Assembly: GCF_900187425.1 (NCBI RefSeq)
Contig: NZ_FYDJ01000001.1
Span: forward strand, 558,001-622,000
Direction: 5' to 3'
From: Pseudomonas sp. Irchel s3h14
GTDB taxonomy: Bacteria > Pseudomonadota > Gammaproteobacteria > Pseudomonadales > Pseudomonadaceae
DNA: 64,000 bases
Program-made: the position numbers and the translations under genes
Notes under the pieces: model-generated
What the model saw: the letters and a program-made list of their open reading frames with translations, nothing else
The model's database searches: none
Told to the model about the DNA's origin: nothing
Shown here: positions 47,755 through 56,644 of the stretch, piece after piece
Numbering within the stretch: the stretch's first letter is position 1
Layout: each line of letters opens with the position of its first letter

Positions 47755-49182
47755 TCAGTGCTCTATATCGTGCTCGCGGCTGACCATCCGTCGGCCATCC
47801 TTTGGTGAAAGCTGCGAGAAGATCGTCGCGGCCAGCATCGCCATGATCCCGACCGTTACAAAGGTCAGCTGGAACGCGCCCAAAACCGTGTTCACGCCGT
47901 CGTTGCCAACTTCTGCGGTGAATCCACCAAGCAAGGCGCCGGCACAGGCAACGCCAAGGCTCAGGGACAATTGCGCGACCACCGACAGCAAGCTGTTGCC
48001 GCTGCTGGCGCTGGCGTCGTCGAGGTCGATCAGGGTTACGGTGTTCATTGCGGTGAACTGCAAGGAGTTGATCGCCCCCAGAATCGATAGCATCACCAAC
48101 AGCAGCCAGTACGGCGTTTGCTCGCTGACCAGGCCCATGCTCGCCAGCATTAGCCCCAGCGCCAACGTATTGCCGGTCAGCACGATGCGATAGCCCAAAC
48201 GTTCGATCAGCGGTCGCGCCACCGACTTGGCGACCATCGCTGCCGCCGCCAGCGGCAACATGCTCATCCCGGCCTGGGACGGCGAGTAACCCAGCGCCAC
48301 TTGCAGCAGCAACGGCACGAGAAACGGCAGGGCGCCGCTGCCCAGTCGGGCGAACAGGTTGCCGAGGATGCCCACGGCAAACGTCCGGGTCTTGAACAAC
48401 GACGGTGCGAACAGCGGATTTTCGATGTGCCCGGCCCGCAACCAATACGCCGCCAGACAGGCCATGCCGGCGAACAGCAGCAGCATCACGCGCAAGTGCG
48501 GCAGGTGTAATTCGCCGAGACCTTCCATGGCGATGGTGATCAGCACCATCGCCGCGCCGAACAGTAAAAACCCCAGGCTATCGAAGCGGGTGCGTTCGGT
48601 GCCGCGCAGGTCGGGGATAAATCTCCACACCGCGTAACAACCGACGGCGCCCACCGGCAGGTTTATCAGGAAGATCCAGTGCCAGGTCAGATATTCCACC
48701 ATCCAGCCGCCCATGGTCGGGCCGATCAACGGGCCGAGCAATCCGGGAATGGTGATGAAGCCCATGATCCGCACCAGCTCCGAGCGAGGGTAGGCGCGCA
48801 ACACTACGAGTCGCCCGACCGGCAACATCAGCGCACCGCCCAGGCCCTGAATCACCCGTGCCCCAATCAGCAGGCTCAGGGTGCTCGACAGTGCGCAGAG
48901 CAACGAGCCGAGGCTGAACAGCAGGATCGCGCTGAAGAAGATTTTCTTGGTACCGAAACGGTCGGCGATCCAGCCCGAGGCAGGGATCAGCAAGGCGACG
49001 GTGAGCATGTAGGCGATGATCACGCCCTGCATGCGCAACGGGTCTTCGGCCAAGTCTCGGGCCATGGCGGGCAGGGCGGTGTTGAGGATGGTCCCGTCGA
49101 GGGATTGCATGAAGAACGCGATGGCGACGACCCACGGCACCCAGCGGGCGGTGACAGCGTCGAGAGGCGGGCGGTTGGGCAT
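47755..49182 (-). CDS. MdtD-like MFS exporter (DHA2, 14 helices)
   Basis: A 475-residue transporter. VAIAFFMQSLDGTILNTALP carries the motif with the DHA2 helix-1 Asp, GWIADRFGTKKIFFSAI is the loop 2-3 motif, and GPLIGPTMGGWMVEYLTWHW is the drug-efflux motif in helix 5. The overall sequence matches MdtD, found with the mdtABC efflux system in enterobacteria, but no mdtABC lies here. The substrate is unknown. The stop falls four bases from the type C repeat. Confidence 0.88.
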   Translation of the reverse strand: MPNRPPLDAVTARWVPWVVAIAFFMQSLDGTILNTALPAMARDLAEDPLRMQGVIIAYMLTVALLIPASGWIADRFGTKKIFFSAILLFSLGSLLCALSSTLSLLIGARVIQGLGGALMLPVGRLVVLRAYPRSELVRIMGFITIPGLLGPLIGPTMGGWMVEYLTWHWIFLINLPVGAVGCYAVWRFIPDLRGTERTRFDSLGFLLFGAAMVLITIAMEGLGELHLPHLRVMLLLFAGMACLAAYWLRAGHIENPLFAPSLFKTRTFAVGILGNLFARLGSGALPFLVPLLLQVALGYSPSQAGMSMLPLAAAAMVAKSVARPLIERLGYRIVLTGNTLALGLMLASMGLVSEQTPYWLLLVMLSILGAINSLQFTAMNTVTLIDLDDASASSGNSLLSVVAQLSLSLGVACAGALLGGFTAEVGNDGVNTVLGAFQLTFVTVGIMAMLAATIFSQLSPKDGRRMVSREHDIEH

Positions 49183-49204
49183 GGGACCTCTTGTTGTTGG
49201 AGAT

Positions 49205-49235
49205 GATCGTTCCCACGCAGAGCGTGGGAACGATC
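49205..49235. repeat. Solo type B palindrome
   Basis: A 31-bp perfect palindrome with arms GATCGTTCCCACGC, lacking the central part of the 100-bp elements, in the mdtD-pmbA gap. Same form as 18372-18402. Confidence 0.85.
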
Positions 49236-49239
49236 AGGG

Positions 49240-50577
49240 TCAGAGGGTCAAGGTCAGTTTGCTGACGAGCGCCCCCGGCAATAACGCCGACGCTGTGGCC
49301 CGCTGGCTGTAGGTACTGGCCGACAACATCAGCTCGCGCTCCTCGGTCAACGCTTCCAGCTGCGACCCAAGCAAACTGTACGCACTGTCATCAAACCGCA
49401 TCGTACTCACCGGCGCCTGAATCTCGCCGTTCTCAACCCAGAAGGTCGCAAACCGCGTCATGCCGGTCAGGCGTGCCGCCGGCTGATCCGAGTAGTTCAG
49501 GTACCAGAGGTTGCTGATGTACAGCCCCGTGCCCAGTTGCTTGAGAATCTCTGCATCAGGCAACGTACCCGCCGCCATGTTCACTGCGCTCGGCATTTCA
49601 CCACCGCTGGCGCCGTTGGCGGTCAGGCCGTATTCGGCCGCACTGCGTGAACTGACCATCTGTGCGCCGGCCTTGCCGTTGACGATCAACCCCAGATCGC
49701 TGCGCGGATAACCTTCGCCGGAGAATGCCGGGCTCAATGAACCGCTGACCTTTTCATCCACCGACACCAACGGGCTGAACGCACTGTCGCCCGCGTAAAG
49801 CTTCTGCAGTGGGCTGTTTTTGCTGGCAATCGACTGCGCCGAGAAACCGCCCCAGCCCAGCATGTCCATGATTTCCCCCAGGGCTGCCGGTGCCAGATAG
49901 GCGCGGTACTGACCCGGCGCCAGGGTGTGTTGCGGTCTGCCGAGAAACGCCAACTGCTCGCGCGCCTGCGCAAAGCGCTTGGCAAACCCTTCGCTGTTCC
50001 AGTCGTGCCCGGCGTAACTGGCTTTCACTGCTTGGCCGTTTTCATGGACCAGACTGAAATCAAAGTTGAAGCTGTTGGCCTGATGCCAGCCGAACGCGCC
50101 CGAAGAACTGGCGAAACCACGACTGATCGGGCCGGCGGCGTAGAAACCCACCAGGTCCAGCCCTTCGGCGGCCTGGGTGATTTCAGCGACCACCTGCTCG
50201 GTGTCCGGCAGCGGGTGATCTTGAACATTCTTGCTCTGCCAACCGTTGTAGTTGAGCAGCAGGTACGGATCCTGCGGCAGCAGCGGCAAGGTTTCGCGCA
50301 ATTGTTGCAGACCTTCGGCCAGACGCTGAACGTCGACTTCCGCATCACCGGAAAGGGTAATGTTCAGGTCGGCATGCCGACCGTCGTTGATCAGTTTGAA
50401 ACCGACGCTCGCCTGCTGCACTTGACCGGCCTGACGCACCTTGGCGTGGTTGAAGCGCACGAAGGCCGACGATTCCGCGGCGTAACTGAGGGTGAACTGT
50501 TCCGGCTCGTGAGTCGCCTCGCGCAGCCAGTTGACCAAGGCCTTGAACGCATCGGCCTGACTTTTTGAAGTACTCAT
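49240..50577 (-). CDS. TldE/PmbA-like protein
   Basis: A 445-residue protein of the TldD/PmbA family, the subunit type that lacks the zinc motif. The start at 50577 (MSTSKSQADAFKALVNWLRE) overlaps the stop of the upstream TldD-like gene as TGATG, so the two are translationally coupled. FYAAGPISRGFASSSGAFGW and GEGYPRSDLGLIVNGKAG fit the family; the end is GALVSKLTLTL. In the canonical system TldD and TldE form a protease that trims modified or disordered peptides. This pair differs from the usual housekeeping genes, which in pseudomonads lie elsewhere and apart as I recall. Confidence 0.85.
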   Translation of the reverse strand: MSTSKSQADAFKALVNWLREATHEPEQFTLSYAAESSAFVRFNHAKVRQAGQVQQASVGFKLINDGRHADLNITLSGDAEVDVQRLAEGLQQLRETLPLLPQDPYLLLNYNGWQSKNVQDHPLPDTEQVVAEITQAAEGLDLVGFYAAGPISRGFASSSGAFGWHQANSFNFDFSLVHENGQAVKASYAGHDWNSEGFAKRFAQAREQLAFLGRPQHTLAPGQYRAYLAPAALGEIMDMLGWGGFSAQSIASKNSPLQKLYAGDSAFSPLVSVDEKVSGSLSPAFSGEGYPRSDLGLIVNGKAGAQMVSSRSAAEYGLTANGASGGEMPSAVNMAAGTLPDAEILKQLGTGLYISNLWYLNYSDQPAARLTGMTRFATFWVENGEIQAPVSTMRFDDSAYSLLGSQLEALTEERELMLSASTYSQRATASALLPGALVSKLTLTL

Positions 50578-52019
50578 CAGGCATCTCCCCCAAACACATC
50601 CACATTGCTGAATACACAGGCCGGCGACGCATGGCCGACGCGGATCACCTGGTTCGGTTCGCCCTTGCCGCAGTTCGGTGTGCCCAGGACCTTGACGGAG
50701 TTGGCATCGCCAACGGCGCTGAGGCTTTTCCAGAACTGCGCGGAGATCGCCCGGTAGTTCGGGTTCTTGACCACGCCTTTGAGTTCGCCGTTTTCGATCA
50801 ACTGAGCCCATTCGCAGCCGAACTGGAATTTGTTGCGCGCATCGTCGATGGACCACGAGCGGTTGGTGCTCATCAAAATCCCGTGCTCGATGTTGCCGAT
50901 CATCTGCTCCAGCGGTTGATCGCCGGCCTCGATGTTCAGGTTGGCCATGCGATCGATCGGCGGACGGTTCCAGCTGCAGGCGCGGCTGTTGGCAACGCCG
51001 TCCATGCCGGCACGGAATTGCGACAGCGCGCCGCCCAATGGGCGCAGCAGCAAGCCTTCTTTGATCAGGAATTGTTTGCTCGCGGCGGTGCCGTCGTCGT
51101 CATGCCCGTAGCTGGCGAGTTGTTCGGGGATGTCCGGGTCGAAGGTCACGTTGAGCAGTTTGGAGCCGTATTGCAGGCTGCCGAAGTCTTCTGCCTTGAC
51201 GAAACTGGTACCGGCGTAATTGCGCTCGTCACCGAGGATGCGGTCCAGTTCCAGCGGGTGACCGATGGACTCGTGGATCTGCAGCATCATCTGGTCCGGC
51301 ATCAACAGCAGGTCACGCGGGCCTTGCGGGGTGTTCGGCGCCAGCAGCAATTGCAGCGCCTGATCGGCGACTTTCGGGCCGGCACCGACCAGGCCGCAGC
51401 GGCTGATCACATCAAAGCCGCCTTGTTGGCCGAAATTTTCGCGGCCCAAAGTACGGGTCTGGCTGTCATTGCCGTCGTAGGCGGTGACGTCCACGCTCGG
51501 GTAGACGAAACGCTGGGCCTGGCGCAGTTCGGCGCCGGCGCTGTTGAGGTAAATCTGCTCGACGTTAGTGATGCCGATGCTCACCTGCCAGTTCACCAGT
51601 CGCTCGTCCTTGGGCACGGATGCGGATTCGGCGCCGAGCAGTTGGTAGCAATCACTCAGGGACGGGAAGGGCTGGTCGAGGCTCGGCGAAAAGTAATCGG
51701 CGCGGTCGCTGGAAACGGCTTGCTCGCGCAGGTCGAGCAGGGCGTGGGGCTTGAGTCGGCGGGCTTGCTGCTCGGCTCGCTCCAGCGCGGCTTGCAGGCC
51801 GGATTGGGACAGGTCGTTGGTCGCGGCGTAGGCTTCGACGCCGTTGACCCGAACGGTCAGCATCGCGCCTTCGTCACGGCTCAGGCTCGGAGGTTCGGCG
51901 ACATTCTTGCGCACCGACAGGTACTGACCGGACTCGCGCACATAACGCAACGAAAAGAATTCAGCGCCCGTGCGCAAGGCAGCGAAGCGCTGCTTGAGCT
52001 GGGGATGGAAATCGAACAT
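50577..52019 (-). CDS. TldD-like metalloprotease subunit
   Basis: A 480-residue zinc peptidase subunit. The metal motif HESIGH (HExxxH) is in QMMLQIHESIGHPLELDRIL at about residues 250-270, and a downstream Cys (VLGTPNCGKGEPNQ) matches the third ligand region of TldD. It begins MFDFHPQLKQRFAALRTGAE with an ideal AAGGAGG seven bases upstream. It is paired one-base-overlapping with the PmbA-like gene. No precursor-peptide gene is seen nearby. The substrate is unknown. Confidence 0.88.
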   Translation of the reverse strand: MFDFHPQLKQRFAALRTGAEFFSLRYVRESGQYLSVRKNVAEPPSLSRDEGAMLTVRVNGVEAYAATNDLSQSGLQAALERAEQQARRLKPHALLDLREQAVSSDRADYFSPSLDQPFPSLSDCYQLLGAESASVPKDERLVNWQVSIGITNVEQIYLNSAGAELRQAQRFVYPSVDVTAYDGNDSQTRTLGRENFGQQGGFDVISRCGLVGAGPKVADQALQLLLAPNTPQGPRDLLLMPDQMMLQIHESIGHPLELDRILGDERNYAGTSFVKAEDFGSLQYGSKLLNVTFDPDIPEQLASYGHDDDGTAASKQFLIKEGLLLRPLGGALSQFRAGMDGVANSRACSWNRPPIDRMANLNIEAGDQPLEQMIGNIEHGILMSTNRSWSIDDARNKFQFGCEWAQLIENGELKGVVKNPNYRAISAQFWKSLSAVGDANSVKVLGTPNCGKGEPNQVIRVGHASPACVFSNVDVFGGDA

Positions 52020-52177
52020 TCGGGAACCTCCTTGGTATGGAGTGGCGGTGTATCGATGTTGCGAGGGGGGTGAAACGTTTGCGTGGCGCTAGATTAGGCC
52101 TGCGTGGGGGGTAGGATCAAGCACGGAGCGGTGTAGGAAAGGATTACCGGGAGAGGTGTAGTGTTTGTTAAGGCCCC

Positions 52178-52265
52178 ATCGCGAGCAAGCTCGGCTCCTA
52201 CGGTTCGAGGTGAGTCACATTTTTGTGATCACCCCAATCCCGTAGGAGCCGAGCTTGCTCGCGAT
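52178..52265. repeat. REPIN (type A)
   Basis: ATCGCGAGCAAGCTCGGCTC and its inverse around a loop containing TCACATTTTTGTGA, between the TldD-like gene and betA. Confidence 0.9.
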
Positions 52266-52288
52266 TGGCCGCGCCTCGGTGTTACGAC

Positions 52289-53992
52289 TTACTGAGCGGT
52301 AAGGCTCACATCCCGCAACGGCTTGCCACGCACCGGTGCATCACCGGCCACGAAGTAAGCAGCCTTGCTACGCGGCAATGTCTTGCGACCACGGATCTTG
52401 TCGGCGATTTTCTCGGCGATCATGATCGTCGGCGCGTTCAGGTTGCCGGTGGTGATGATCGGCATGATCGAGGCATCGACCACACGCAGGCTCTGCATGC
52501 CGTGCACACGACCTTCAGCGTCAACCACCGCCATTTCGTCGGTGCCCATCTTGCACGAGCAGGACGGGTGGAACGCGGTTTCGGCGTGTTCGCGGATGAA
52601 CTTGTCGAGCTGCTCATCGGTTTGCACGTCGATGCCCGGGCTGATTTCGCGGCCACGGAAAGCATCCAGTGCAGGCTGTTGCATGATTTCACGAGTCAGG
52701 CGGATGCCGTCGCGGAATTCCTGCCAGTCCTGCTCGGTGGCCATGTAGTTGAACAGGATGCTCGGGTACTCGCGCGGATCCTTGGACTTGGCCTGGATGC
52801 GACCACGGCTTGGCGAACGCATGGAGCCCATGTGCGCCTGGAAGCCGTGCTCTTTCACACCGTTGCTGCCGTTGTAGTTAATCGCGACCGGCAGGAAGTG
52901 GTACTGGATGTTCGGCCAATCGAATTCCGGACGGGTACGGATGAAACCACCGGCCTCGAACTGGTTGCTGGCGCCGATGCCGGTGCCTTTGAACAGCCAC
53001 TCGGCACCGATGGCCGGTTGGTTGTGCAGCAGTAGCGAGGGGTACAGCGAGACCGGTTGAGTGCACGCGTATTGCAGGTACAACTCGAGGTGATCCTGCA
53101 GGTTTTCACCCACGCCCGGCAGATCGTGGACCACCGGAATGTCGAGTTTTTTCAGCAGCTCGGCCGGGCCGACGCCGGAGCGTTGCAGAATCTGCGGCGA
53201 AGCGATGGCGCCGGAGCACAGCAGCACTTCTTTGCGGGCGCGGGCTTCAACGCGCTCTTCAGCGGCGCCGATCAGGTAACGCACGCCGACTGCACGCTTG
53301 CCTTCGAACAGAATCTTGTCGGTCAGGGCGTGGGTGACGATGGTCAGGGTCGAGCGCTTCTTGGCGATGTCCAGGTAACCGCGAGCGGTGCTGGCGCGAC
53401 GGCCGTTCGGCGTCACGGTACGGTCCATCGGACCGAAACCTTCCTGCTGGTAACCGTTCAGGTCTTCGGTACGCGGGTAACCGGCTTGCACGCCGGCTTC
53501 AACCATCGCGTGGAACAGCGGGTTGTTGCCGGCTTTCGGCGTGGTCACGCTGACCGGACCGTCGCCACCGTGGTAGTCGTTCGGGCCGATGTCACGGGTT
53601 TCAGCCTTGCGGAAATACGGCAGGCAGTTCAGGTAGTCCCAGTCTTCCAGACCTGGCAGTTTGGCCCAGTTGTCGTAGTCCATCGCGTTGCCGCGGATGT
53701 AGCACATGCCGTTGATCAGCGAAGAACCACCCAGGCCCTTGCCGCGACCGCATTCCATCCGGCGACCGTCCATGTGTGGCTCTGGATCGGTTTCGTATCC
53801 CCAGTTGTAGCGACGACCTTGCAGCGGGAACGCCAAAGCGGCCGGCATTTGCGTGCGGAAATCCATACGGTAGTCCGGGCCGCCAGCTTCGAGCAGCAGG
53901 ACGGTGACGCCTTCGTCTTCAGTCAGACGGGTCGCCAGGGTGTTACCGGCCGAGCCGGCACCGATGATGATGTAATCGAATTCTTGGGACAT
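52289..53992 (-). CDS. betA: Choline dehydrogenase
   Basis: A 567-residue GMC-family flavoenzyme oxidising choline to betaine aldehyde. The start at 53992 ([20 protein letters not shown]) gives the FAD motif GAGSAG at once. [20 protein letters not shown] is GMC signature 1, and [18 protein letters not shown] signature 2. The active-site region near the end is HPSCSCKMG and the final [15 protein letters not shown] helix. It is the last gene of betI-betB-betA, separated from betB by a type C repeat. Expression is expected to be induced by choline through BetI. Confidence 0.96.
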   Translation of the reverse strand: MSQEFDYIIIGAGSAGNTLATRLTEDEGVTVLLLEAGGPDYRMDFRTQMPAALAFPLQGRRYNWGYETDPEPHMDGRRMECGRGKGLGGSSLINGMCYIRGNAMDYDNWAKLPGLEDWDYLNCLPYFRKAETRDIGPNDYHGGDGPVSVTTPKAGNNPLFHAMVEAGVQAGYPRTEDLNGYQQEGFGPMDRTVTPNGRRASTARGYLDIAKKRSTLTIVTHALTDKILFEGKRAVGVRYLIGAAEERVEARARKEVLLCSGAIASPQILQRSGVGPAELLKKLDIPVVHDLPGVGENLQDHLELYLQYACTQPVSLYPSLLLHNQPAIGAEWLFKGTGIGASNQFEAGGFIRTRPEFDWPNIQYHFLPVAINYNGSNGVKEHGFQAHMGSMRSPSRGRIQAKSKDPREYPSILFNYMATEQDWQEFRDGIRLTREIMQQPALDAFRGREISPGIDVQTDEQLDKFIREHAETAFHPSCSCKMGTDEMAVVDAEGRVHGMQSLRVVDASIMPIITTGNLNAPTIMIAEKIADKIRGRKTLPRSKAAYFVAGDAPVRGKPLRDVSLTAQ

Positions 53993-54026
53993 TGAATGCA
54001 CCCTCTTTGAAGTTGGTCAGGTCGCC

Positions 54027-54130
54027 TGTAGCAGCTGCCGAGGCACGAGGCTGCGTTGGGTCGCGCAGCGACCCTCTGAGGGCGGTCCTGCGGACACGCA
54101 ACGCAGCCTCGTACCTCGGCAGCTGCTACA
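54027..54130. repeat. Type C inverted repeat element
   Basis: About 104 bp with arms TGTAGCAGCTGCCGAGGCAC and inverse, lying inside the bet operon between betB and betA. It could form a stable mRNA hairpin that lowers or protects parts of the transcript. Confidence 0.9.
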
Positions 54131-54147
54131 GGGTTTTCAGCCGGGGC

Positions 54148-55620
54148 TTAGAACACCGAGGCGTAATCGCCCAGTTCGACCTGTACCGATTTGATGCGTG
54201 TGAAGTTGTTCAGCGAGCTGATGCCGTTCTCACGGCCCACGCCCGACTGCTTGTAGCCGCCGACCGGCATCTTGGCGTCGGATTCGCCCCAGGCGTTGAT
54301 CCAGCAGATACCGGCTTCCAATTGATGAATCACGCGGTGAGCGCGGTTCAGGTCTTTGGTGACGACGCCAGCGGCCAGACCGAACTCGGTGTCGTTGGCA
54401 CGACGGATCACTTCTTCTTCGGTTTCGTAAGTCAGGATGCTCATCACCGGGCCGAAGATTTCTTCGCGCACGATGGTCATCTCGTCGGTGCAGTCGGTGA
54501 ACACGGTCGGTGCCACGAATGCGCCTTTGGCGAATTCGCCTTCAGTCAGACGGCTGCCGCCGCACAGAACGCGAGCGCCTTCTTCCTTACCTTTGGCGAT
54601 GTAACCCAGCACGCTTTCCATGTGGGCGAAGCTGACCAGTGGGCCGAAGTTGGTGTTCTCGTCTTCCGGGTTGCCGACGCGGATGCGCGCAACGCGTTCA
54701 ACGATCTTGGCTTCGAAAGCGGCTTTCAGGTGGCTTGGCACGAACACGCGAGTGCCGTTGGTGCAGACCTGACCGGAGCTGTAGAAGTTGGCCATCATCG
54801 CGGTGTCGGCGGCGCGATCGAGGTCGGCGTCGTCGAAGATGATCAGCGGGGACTTGCCGCCCAGTTCCATGGTCACGTCTTTCAGCGACGAAGCGGAAGC
54901 GCTGGCCATCACCTTCTTGCCGGTGTCGGTGCCGCCGGTGAAGGAGATTTTTTCGATGCGTGGGTGCTCGGTCAACCAGGTACCGACTTCACGGCCGCTG
55001 CCGGTCAGCACGTTGAACACGCCAGCCGGAACGCCAGCTTCGGTGTAGATCTCGGCCAGTTTCAGCGTGGTCAGGGAAGTGACTTCGCTTGGCTTGAAGA
55101 TCATCGCGTTACCAGCCGCCAGGGCCGGTGCGGATTTCCACAGAGCGATCTGGATCGGGTAGTTCCACGCGCCGATACCGGCCACGACGCCCAGCGGCTC
55201 GCGACGGGTGTAGACGAACGAAGTGGTGCGCAGTGGAATCTGCTCGCCTTCGATGGCCGGCACCAGACCTGCGTAGTACTCCAGCACGTCAGCGCCGGTG
55301 ACGATGTCGACGTACTTGGTTTCGGAGAACGACTTGCCGGTGTCCAGGGTTTCCAGGGCAGCCAGTTCATCGTTGCGCTCGCGCAGGATGTCGACGGCAC
55401 GACGCAGGATGCGCGAACGCTCCATGGCGGTCATCGCGGCCCAGATTTTCTGGCCCTTTTCGGCGCTGACGACGGCGCGTTCAACGTCTGACTGGGTCGC
55501 ACGTTGTACGGTTGCGAGGACTTCACCGTTAGCCGGGTTGATGGCTTCGAAGGTGGCGTCGCTGCTGGCGTCACTGTAGCCGCCATCGATGTAGAGTTTT
55601 TGCAGTTCGAAACGGGCCAT
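54148..55620 (-). CDS. betB: Betaine aldehyde dehydrogenase
   Basis: A 490-residue NAD(P)-dependent aldehyde dehydrogenase producing glycine betaine. [20 protein letters not shown] is the usual start. The catalytic glutamate is in [20 protein letters not shown], and the catalytic cysteine in [24 protein letters not shown]-type sequence [20 protein letters not shown] contacts the cofactor. It lies 108 bp downstream of betI. Confidence 0.96.
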   Translation of the reverse strand: MARFELQKLYIDGGYSDASSDATFEAINPANGEVLATVQRATQSDVERAVVSAEKGQKIWAAMTAMERSRILRRAVDILRERNDELAALETLDTGKSFSETKYVDIVTGADVLEYYAGLVPAIEGEQIPLRTTSFVYTRREPLGVVAGIGAWNYPIQIALWKSAPALAAGNAMIFKPSEVTSLTTLKLAEIYTEAGVPAGVFNVLTGSGREVGTWLTEHPRIEKISFTGGTDTGKKVMASASASSLKDVTMELGGKSPLIIFDDADLDRAADTAMMANFYSSGQVCTNGTRVFVPSHLKAAFEAKIVERVARIRVGNPEDENTNFGPLVSFAHMESVLGYIAKGKEEGARVLCGGSRLTEGEFAKGAFVAPTVFTDCTDEMTIVREEIFGPVMSILTYETEEEVIRRANDTEFGLAAGVVTKDLNRAHRVIHQLEAGICWINAWGESDAKMPVGGYKQSGVGRENGISSLNNFTRIKSVQVELGDYASVF

Positions 55621-55728
55621 ATAGTCCTCGCAAGAGCATAAGTTGGTTGGCGGTAACCACTGGGCGTGCCTTATAGCTTGGGCAACGCTGGTCAGTGGCG
55701 GTTCAGGTGCTGAGCGGTTCTGTGTGCT

Positions 55729-56322
55729 CTAACTCACCTGCTTGGCCAGTTGGAAATCCATGTATTCGTAAGCGATCTGGTGCGCCTGCCCGGTGTCGAA
55801 AGCATCTCCCGACAGCGCGCCGCGCAACCACAAACCGTCAATGAGGGCTGCCAGGCCGCGGGCTGCACTGCGCGCGTCATCGAGCGGCAATACACGGCGG
55901 AACTGGCAGCACAGGTTGGAATACAGACGGTGATCGTTGATCCGCTGCAACCTGTGCAAAGACGGGTGGTGCATGCTGGTGGCCCAGAAGGCCAGCCAGG
56001 TTTTCATTGCCGGGCCATTGACCTGGCTGGCGTCGAAGTTGCCTTCGATAATCACCTGAAGGTGCGCCCGTGGGCTGCTGTCTTCCAGCGCCTGACGACG
56101 CGCGGTGACGTTCTCGCTGAGGACACTCATCAGATACTGCGCCGTGGCAGCGATCAGGCCGTTCTTGTCCTGAAAATAGTGACTGATGATGCCATTCGAG
56201 ACACCGGCCAAACGGGCGATCAGCGCAATGCTGGCGTCCCCCATTCCGACCTGATCTACCGCCTGCAATGTGGCTTCGATCAACTGCTGGCGGCGGATGG
56301 GTTGCATACCGACCTTGGGCAT
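55729..56322 (-). CDS. betI: BetI, TetR-family choline-sensing repressor
   Basis: A 197-residue TetR regulator. The start is taken at 56322 ([20 protein letters not shown]); AGGAG lies nine bases upstream, while an ATG at 56331 directly touches it. The DNA-binding helix is [20 protein letters not shown]. BetI represses bet genes until choline or betaine aldehyde is present. It is divergent from betT, with a 20-bp palindrome at 56393-56412 between them. Confidence 0.95.
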   Translation of the reverse strand: MPKVGMQPIRRQQLIEATLQAVDQVGMGDASIALIARLAGVSNGIISHYFQDKNGLIAATAQYLMSVLSENVTARRQALEDSSPRAHLQVIIEGNFDASQVNGPAMKTWLAFWATSMHHPSLHRLQRINDHRLYSNLCCQFRRVLPLDDARSAARGLAALIDGLWLRGALSGDAFDTGQAHQIAYEYMDFQLAKQVS

Positions 56323-56379
56323 CTTGCACATCTCCTTAGGCCTTCCGGCGGACGTGAAACGTCTATCGGATTGAAGGCC

Positions 56380-56425
56380 AGTCTATTTTGTTTTGATTGA
56401 ACGTTCAATCAACAAAGAATAAGAT
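56380..56425. promoter_or_regulatory. BetI operator with divergent promoters
   Basis: TTGATTGAACGTTCAATCAA (56393-56412) is a perfect palindrome. Plus strand: -35 TTGAAC (56397-56402), 17-bp spacer, -10 TAAGAT (56420-56425), towards betT. Minus strand: -35 TTGAAC (56408-56403), 17-bp spacer, -10 TAGACT (56385-56380), towards betI. Both -35 boxes are inside the operator, so bound BetI should block both. Confidence 0.8.
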
Positions 56426-56644
56426 CTGCGACAATTCGTCGCTGCCTACAGGTTTTTCCTACATGTAGTTGGCGGAAAAACGACATCCGAAAACGCTCGA
56501 AACCCACGCGCATTGGCGCTCCCGGGCTTCGGGCTTTTTTCGGGCTGTCTTTATATCACCCGCTGGTCGGCTGCCAACTAAGCGATTGGTCGGGTAACGC
56601 GTTGCCTTGTGTTTTTCTCTCGCACTGCCTGGAGCATCTGTGCC
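56426..56644 (+). other. Long betT leader
   Basis: About 210 nt between the predicted betT transcription start and its ATG. It contains GTTTTTC/GAAAAAC arms (56452-56458, 56475-56481) and a weak terminator-like CCCG-loop-CGGGC followed by TTTTTT (56521-56540). No coding sequence is evident. Confidence 0.4.
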
